A DNA stretch of 30,240 bases from a virus, in IMG/VR virus record IMGVR_UViG_3300050821_005939, positions 1-30,240 of that record. One strand, given 5' to 3'. A program made the position numbers and the translations under genes. Positions within the stretch are counted from its first letter, which is position 1. Every line of letters starts with the position of its first letter. Below the pieces are notes generated by a model. That model was not told the DNA's origin, made no database searches, and saw only the letters and a program-made list of their open reading frames with translations. Below are positions 27,772-30,240 of this stretch, one piece after another.

Positions 27772-28076
27772 GTATCAGAGTCTTGAAAGAACATAAACAA
27801 GGGGAAGTTTGGACTTGGGGAGAAGTAGTGATTTATACTTTTCTTTTAGTATTCACGATGGGATTTGCATTTGAAGAATATAGACGCGAAATGGCTAGAG
27901 AATTTTCATGGAGTTTCATGGGCGGATTCTGGATATTTGTTTTAGTAAATTTGTTATTCTTTATTCCGATGCTTGTGTGCTGCCCTATTACAGTCCCGGC
28001 ATATATTGCATATCTGCATTGGAGACAAGAAACTGATGCAAAAAAACTAGTTATTAACGCATTGAGAGAAAAATGA
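27768..28076 (+). CDS. Membrane protein with INAL C-terminus, member A
   Basis: A 102-residue protein from ATG 27768, preceded by GGGGGAAAG; an in-frame ATG at 27756 has no site. Hydrophobic segments 'VVIYTFLLVFTMGFAF', 'FWIFVLVNLLFFIPMLVC' and 'PITVPAYIAYLHW'. The end is 'KKLVINALREK', as in 20554 and 28525. It overlaps the gene before by 4 bases. Inner membrane protein; function unknown. Confidence 0.68.
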   Translation: MSIRVLKEHKQGEVWTWGEVVIYTFLLVFTMGFAFEEYRREMAREFSWSFMGGFWIFVLVNLLFFIPMLVCCPITVPAYIAYLHWRQETDAKKLVINALREK

Positions 28077-28525
28077 TCGAAAAAACTAATGTTGATTATA
28101 CATTTGAAATGGTATTCATGCTTTTCTATCTGGACTTCTGGGAAGAAATTGTGCATAGAACTACATCTGATCTTGGTGAAAGATTGTTTATGTTATTTTT
28201 TGCTGTAGTGGCAGTAGCATTGTTTCCTATTTCTCTGCCGATTATTTTTATGATACTTAATTTGAAAGATATTGTTGATGAGCGAGAAATTAATATTTAC
28301 GGTCTCTCTAAAAAAGAAATTCTAAAAGAACAAGCTAAGGTTTGGTTCTTGCATAAATTTTATGAATATTGGCTAGCAAATGTTTTAGATAACATTAGGT
28401 GGACAATCACGGTCGGAATGTTGTATATTTCTGCGCCAATTATGTTTCCTGTGATTTATATTTTCTTTATTTCGACACAAAAACATTTCGCAAAGAAAGA
28501 AATTATCAAAGCATTGAGGGCGTAA
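28073..28525 (+). CDS. Membrane protein, member B of the same family
   Basis: A 150-residue protein. 'ERLFMLFFAVVAVALFPISL' and 'PIIFMILNL' give one membrane pass, and 'ITVGMLYISAPIMFPVIYIF' a second. The C-terminus is 'KKEIIKALRA', a relative of the INAL ending. The 'PI-x-FPVIY' stretch is like 'TPILFPIVFLV' of the next protein. ATGA overlap before and one-base overlap after. Function unknown. Confidence 0.68.
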   Translation: MIEKTNVDYTFEMVFMLFYLDFWEEIVHRTTSDLGERLFMLFFAVVAVALFPISLPIIFMILNLKDIVDEREINIYGLSKKEILKEQAKVWFLHKFYEYWLANVLDNIRWTITVGMLYISAPIMFPVIYIFFISTQKHFAKKEIIKALRA

Positions 28526-28803
28526 TGAAAACAAATTGGTATGGACTCACGACATTGCAGCATCTGTCTAAGATGGCACAACTTTGGTTTTTCACACCAT
28601 TTACGAAATATTTTTGGAACGCATTGTTTGAAGATCAACCAGGATTGGGATATATCGGTTTTGGTGTGTTTTTTATGTTTGTGGGGTTTACGATACTTTG
28701 GATAAGCACCCCGATTTTGTTTCCGATCGTATTTTTAGTATCAAGACTCTATTGTTACAAAAAATCACGAAAAATGGTAATAAATGCCTTGCGTTCGAAG
28801 TAA
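28525..28803 (+). CDS. Membrane protein, member C of the same family
   Basis: A 92-residue protein from ATG 28525, chosen because it overlaps the previous stop by one base (TAATG); the longer in-frame ATG at 28399 lies deep in the previous gene. 'GLGYIGFGVFFMFVGFTILW' and 'STPILFPIVFLVSRLYCY' are membrane segments. The end 'RKMVINALRSK' matches A. It ends the small-gene run. Function unknown. Confidence 0.68.
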   Translation: MKTNWYGLTTLQHLSKMAQLWFFTPFTKYFWNALFEDQPGLGYIGFGVFFMFVGFTILWISTPILFPIVFLVSRLYCYKKSRKMVINALRSK

Positions 28804-28816
28804 GTCAGTGCTAATA

Positions 28817-28824
28817 TATAAATA
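28817..28824 (+). promoter_or_regulatory. TATAAATA element (late-type promoter)
   Basis: An exact TATAAATA, followed by TATCAG, 59 bases before the ATG at 28876. It could be a late promoter, or a sigma70 -10 read in another register (TATAAA). Which one matters for the timing of the NAD genes. Confidence 0.5.
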
Positions 28825-28858
28825 TATCAGAGAACTACAGAAGTTCTCAAACCAATCT

Positions 28859-28875
28859 AACAAAGGAGCTTTGTT
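28859..28875 (+). promoter_or_regulatory. Hairpin over the ribosome binding site of gene 28876
   Basis: AACAAAG, loop GAG, CTTTGTT, immediately before ATG 28876. The binding site AAGGAG (28863-28868) is in the stem and loop, so it is hidden when folded. A second hairpin, GAGAACT/AGTTCTC, lies upstream (28830-28848). Confidence 0.6.
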
Positions 28876-29289
28876 ATGTCTCAAAATTCAAAAAACGAAC
28901 GTGTGCTAGCAGGCGAATTGCAGTATCACAAATTTATCAATACTTATTCTGGTGGAGAGTTACTGAAGAAGCATTCTCTTGACGAAGAAGGACTTTGGCA
29001 AATTAAGGGAGAAGACCCAAACTGTGATTGGGGAGGTTCTCATCATCAACCTAACTTAGGTATTGTCGATGGTAAATTGGTCGATGTCATTAAGTATGCG
29101 GTTGAATTGTCAGGATTCTGGTCTTGGGGTGCTGGTGGCAACATTGTTAAAATTGATAATATCAAAAAAGTAGATAGTCAATCAGCGCGGCGCAGGAAAG
29201 ACCTTGAAGTGCAAAAATTTGCACTTCAAAAGCAACTCGATGCTATTGACGAGGAACTTAACGATTTTGGTGGTGACGCATATGTCTAA
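28876..29289 (+). CDS. Conserved phage protein, function unknown
   Basis: A 137-residue protein. 'YHKFINTYSGGELLKKHSL', 'WQIKGEDPNCDWGGSHHQPN', 'LGIVDGKLVDVIKYAVELSG' and 'WSWGAGGNIVKI' are a layout known from phage and enterobacterial unassigned proteins ('GEDPNCD-GG-HH-P-LG'). The invariant-looking Cys and two His could hold a metal. The C-terminus is a charged helix ('LEVQKFALQKQLDAIDEELN'). The stop overlaps the start of the next gene by 8 bases (ATGTCTAA), so it is made together with the NAD enzyme. Function unknown. Confidence 0.65.
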   Translation: MSQNSKNERVLAGELQYHKFINTYSGGELLKKHSLDEEGLWQIKGEDPNCDWGGSHHQPNLGIVDGKLVDVIKYAVELSGFWSWGAGGNIVKIDNIKKVDSQSARRRKDLEVQKFALQKQLDAIDEELNDFGGDAYV

Positions 29290-30240
29290 GAAATATAAAT
29301 TAGCTGCTGTTATTGGTCGCTTCGAGCCAATGCATAATCAACACATTAAGCTATTTGAAAAAGCAGTAAGTATTGCTGACTATTCATTGGTATTGTTGGG
29401 AGGAGATCATCGACCGCGCACGATTAAGAATCCACTAACAGTAGTAGAACGGCAAACAATTCTATGTGATTGGGCATATGACAATGATATTGGAGAAGGT
29501 TTTGGGTCGATGGGCGTAAATGACTATGTTTATAGTGATTCGGCTTGGGTAACAGAGGTTCAACAAAAGGTTACAGATACATTTAAAAGTCTGTATGGTC
29601 GCACCCCGAAGAAAGGTGAGATTTGTCTAGTGGGTTGTGAAAAAGATTCATCTTCATATTATTTGAAAATGTTCCCTCAATGGGATTTGATTGCACTCCC
29701 ATTGGGTGATACACTTGATTCAACCCAAATTCGACAATTGCTGTTTGAAGGTAAATCACTGAGTTATGTTGCTGGTGCAGTTCCTGAGCAAACATTGAAA
29801 TTTTTGTCTGAGTTTAGAAATACTTCAAATTTTGAACAACTTGTTAGAGAATATGAATTTATTCAGAAGTATAAACTTGCCTGGGCGTCAGCGCCATATG
29901 ATCCAGTATTTGTTACAACTGATGCTTGGGTAGTTCAAAGTGGTCATGTCTTGCTTATTCAACGAAAGAAAGAACCTGGGCATGGACTTTGGGCAGCAGC
30001 TGGCGGATTTTTGGGTATGAAAGAAACATTGATTCAATCCATGCTTCGTGAATTGCGCGAAGAAACGAAGATTAAAGTTCCTGCAGCAGTACTTGAAGGT
30101 AGTATCATTGATTCACACGTATTCGATTCACCAACTCGTAGCATGCGTGGCAGAACTATCACTCACAGTTATCTTATCAAGCTGAAAGATGATAAAGAAC
30201 TTGCTCATGTTAAAGCAGCAGATGATGCAATGGCGGTAGA
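29282..30240 (+). CDS. Bifunctional NMN adenylyltransferase/Nudix hydrolase (3' partial)
   Basis: 319 codons are visible before the edge. The N-terminal nucleotidyltransferase domain has G12-R-F-E-P-M-H18-N-Q-H21, the family's H-x-x-H (here GRFEPMHNQH), and S147-T-Q-I-R151, the second substrate motif. This makes NAD+ from NMN and ATP. From about 205 a Nudix domain begins; its box is G242-x5-E248-x7-R256-E257-x2-E260-E261, with K263 in place of the usual Gly. The domain normally splits ADP-ribose. Phage KVP40 has such a bifunctional enzyme, next to an NMN-making gene (NadV), as do many T4-like phages. The gene may supply NAD for the ART-like proteins and for ligases, or counter defence by NAD depletion. 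The start is ATG 29282 inside the previous gene's end. Confidence 0.9.
   Translation, partial: MSKKYKLAAVIGRFEPMHNQHIKLFEKAVSIADYSLVLLGGDHRPRTIKNPLTVVERQTILCDWAYDNDIGEGFGSMGVNDYVYSDSAWVTEVQQKVTDTFKSLYGRTPKKGEICLVGCEKDSSSYYLKMFPQWDLIALPLGDTLDSTQIRQLLFEGKSLSYVAGAVPEQTLKFLSEFRNTSNFEQLVREYEFIQKYKLAWASAPYDPVFVTTDAWVVQSGHVLLIQRKKEPGHGLWAAAGGFLGMKETLIQSMLRELREETKIKVPAAVLEGSIIDSHVFDSPTRSMRGRTITHSYLIKLKDDKELAHVKAADDAMAV

Noticed and set aside
28399-28524. ATG 28399 as the start of membrane protein C
   Set aside because: It would be a 127-base overlap; ATG 28525 gives the usual TAATG overlap and a normal membrane protein.
1-30240. tRNA genes
   Set aside because: No cloverleaf with a TTCRANNC-type T-loop was seen in the few intergenic gaps, all under about 180 bases.

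Overview
The window is part of the genome of a T4-like (Straboviridae/'far-T4' type) contractile-tailed phage of a Gram-negative host. The evidence is recognisable T4-type proteins (tail sheath, tail tube, gp4 head completion protein, small and large terminase, gp32 single-strand binding protein, UvsX recombinase, RNA ligase 1 family), T4-type late promoters (TATAAATA/GATAAATA), AT-rich sequence and dense packing. The host cannot be named from this sequence. All genes but one lie on the + strand.

Left part (1-13840), late/virion region: the end of the sheath gene, two genes starting with the same tag (an ADP-ribosyltransferase-like protein and a GNAT-like protein), tail tube, a second tube-like protein, a small structural protein, gp4, small terminase, then a block of genes from 4800 to 9821. 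Most proteins of this block begin with a short tag ending in (I/L)-x-E, like the T4 capsid targeting sequence cut by the prohead protease. The largest is a 1048-residue protein with repeated 'ES(V/M/F)' motifs that looks like a polyprotein of internal head proteins. A lone - strand HNH endonuclease gene, large terminase and a 580-residue probable virion protein follow.

Middle (13841-19711), replication/recombination plus two more tagged genes: gp32, a free-standing GIY-YIG-like homing endonuclease, UvsX, two small conserved genes (one in the UvsY position), then a second ADP-ribosyltransferase-like protein and a 454-residue tagged protein with a possible nuclease motif. A terminator hairpin with a late-promoter-like motif in its loop separates the last two from the recombination genes.

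Right part (19712-30240), probably early/accessory: sigma70-type promoters, a run of tiny membrane proteins, RNA ligase 1, a 404-residue conserved protein, and then the most unusual feature: about eleven small paralogous proteins (22439-27365, eight of them consecutive from 25612) whose genes overlap by 4-31 bases. The end of one (W-x-x-R-N) is often coded in the same bases as the start of the next (M-D-x-E-K). Three related membrane proteins follow, then a conserved small protein and a bifunctional NMN adenylyltransferase/Nudix gene running off the right edge.

Working picture: the tagged proteins would be packaged in the head and possibly injected with the DNA, as with T4 Alt and the internal proteins. 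The right-hand genes may act on host metabolism (NAD, RNA repair) and host defence. Packaging, cleavage and ADP-ribosyltransferase activity are inferences from short motifs. No tRNA gene, CRISPR array or insertion sequence was seen.
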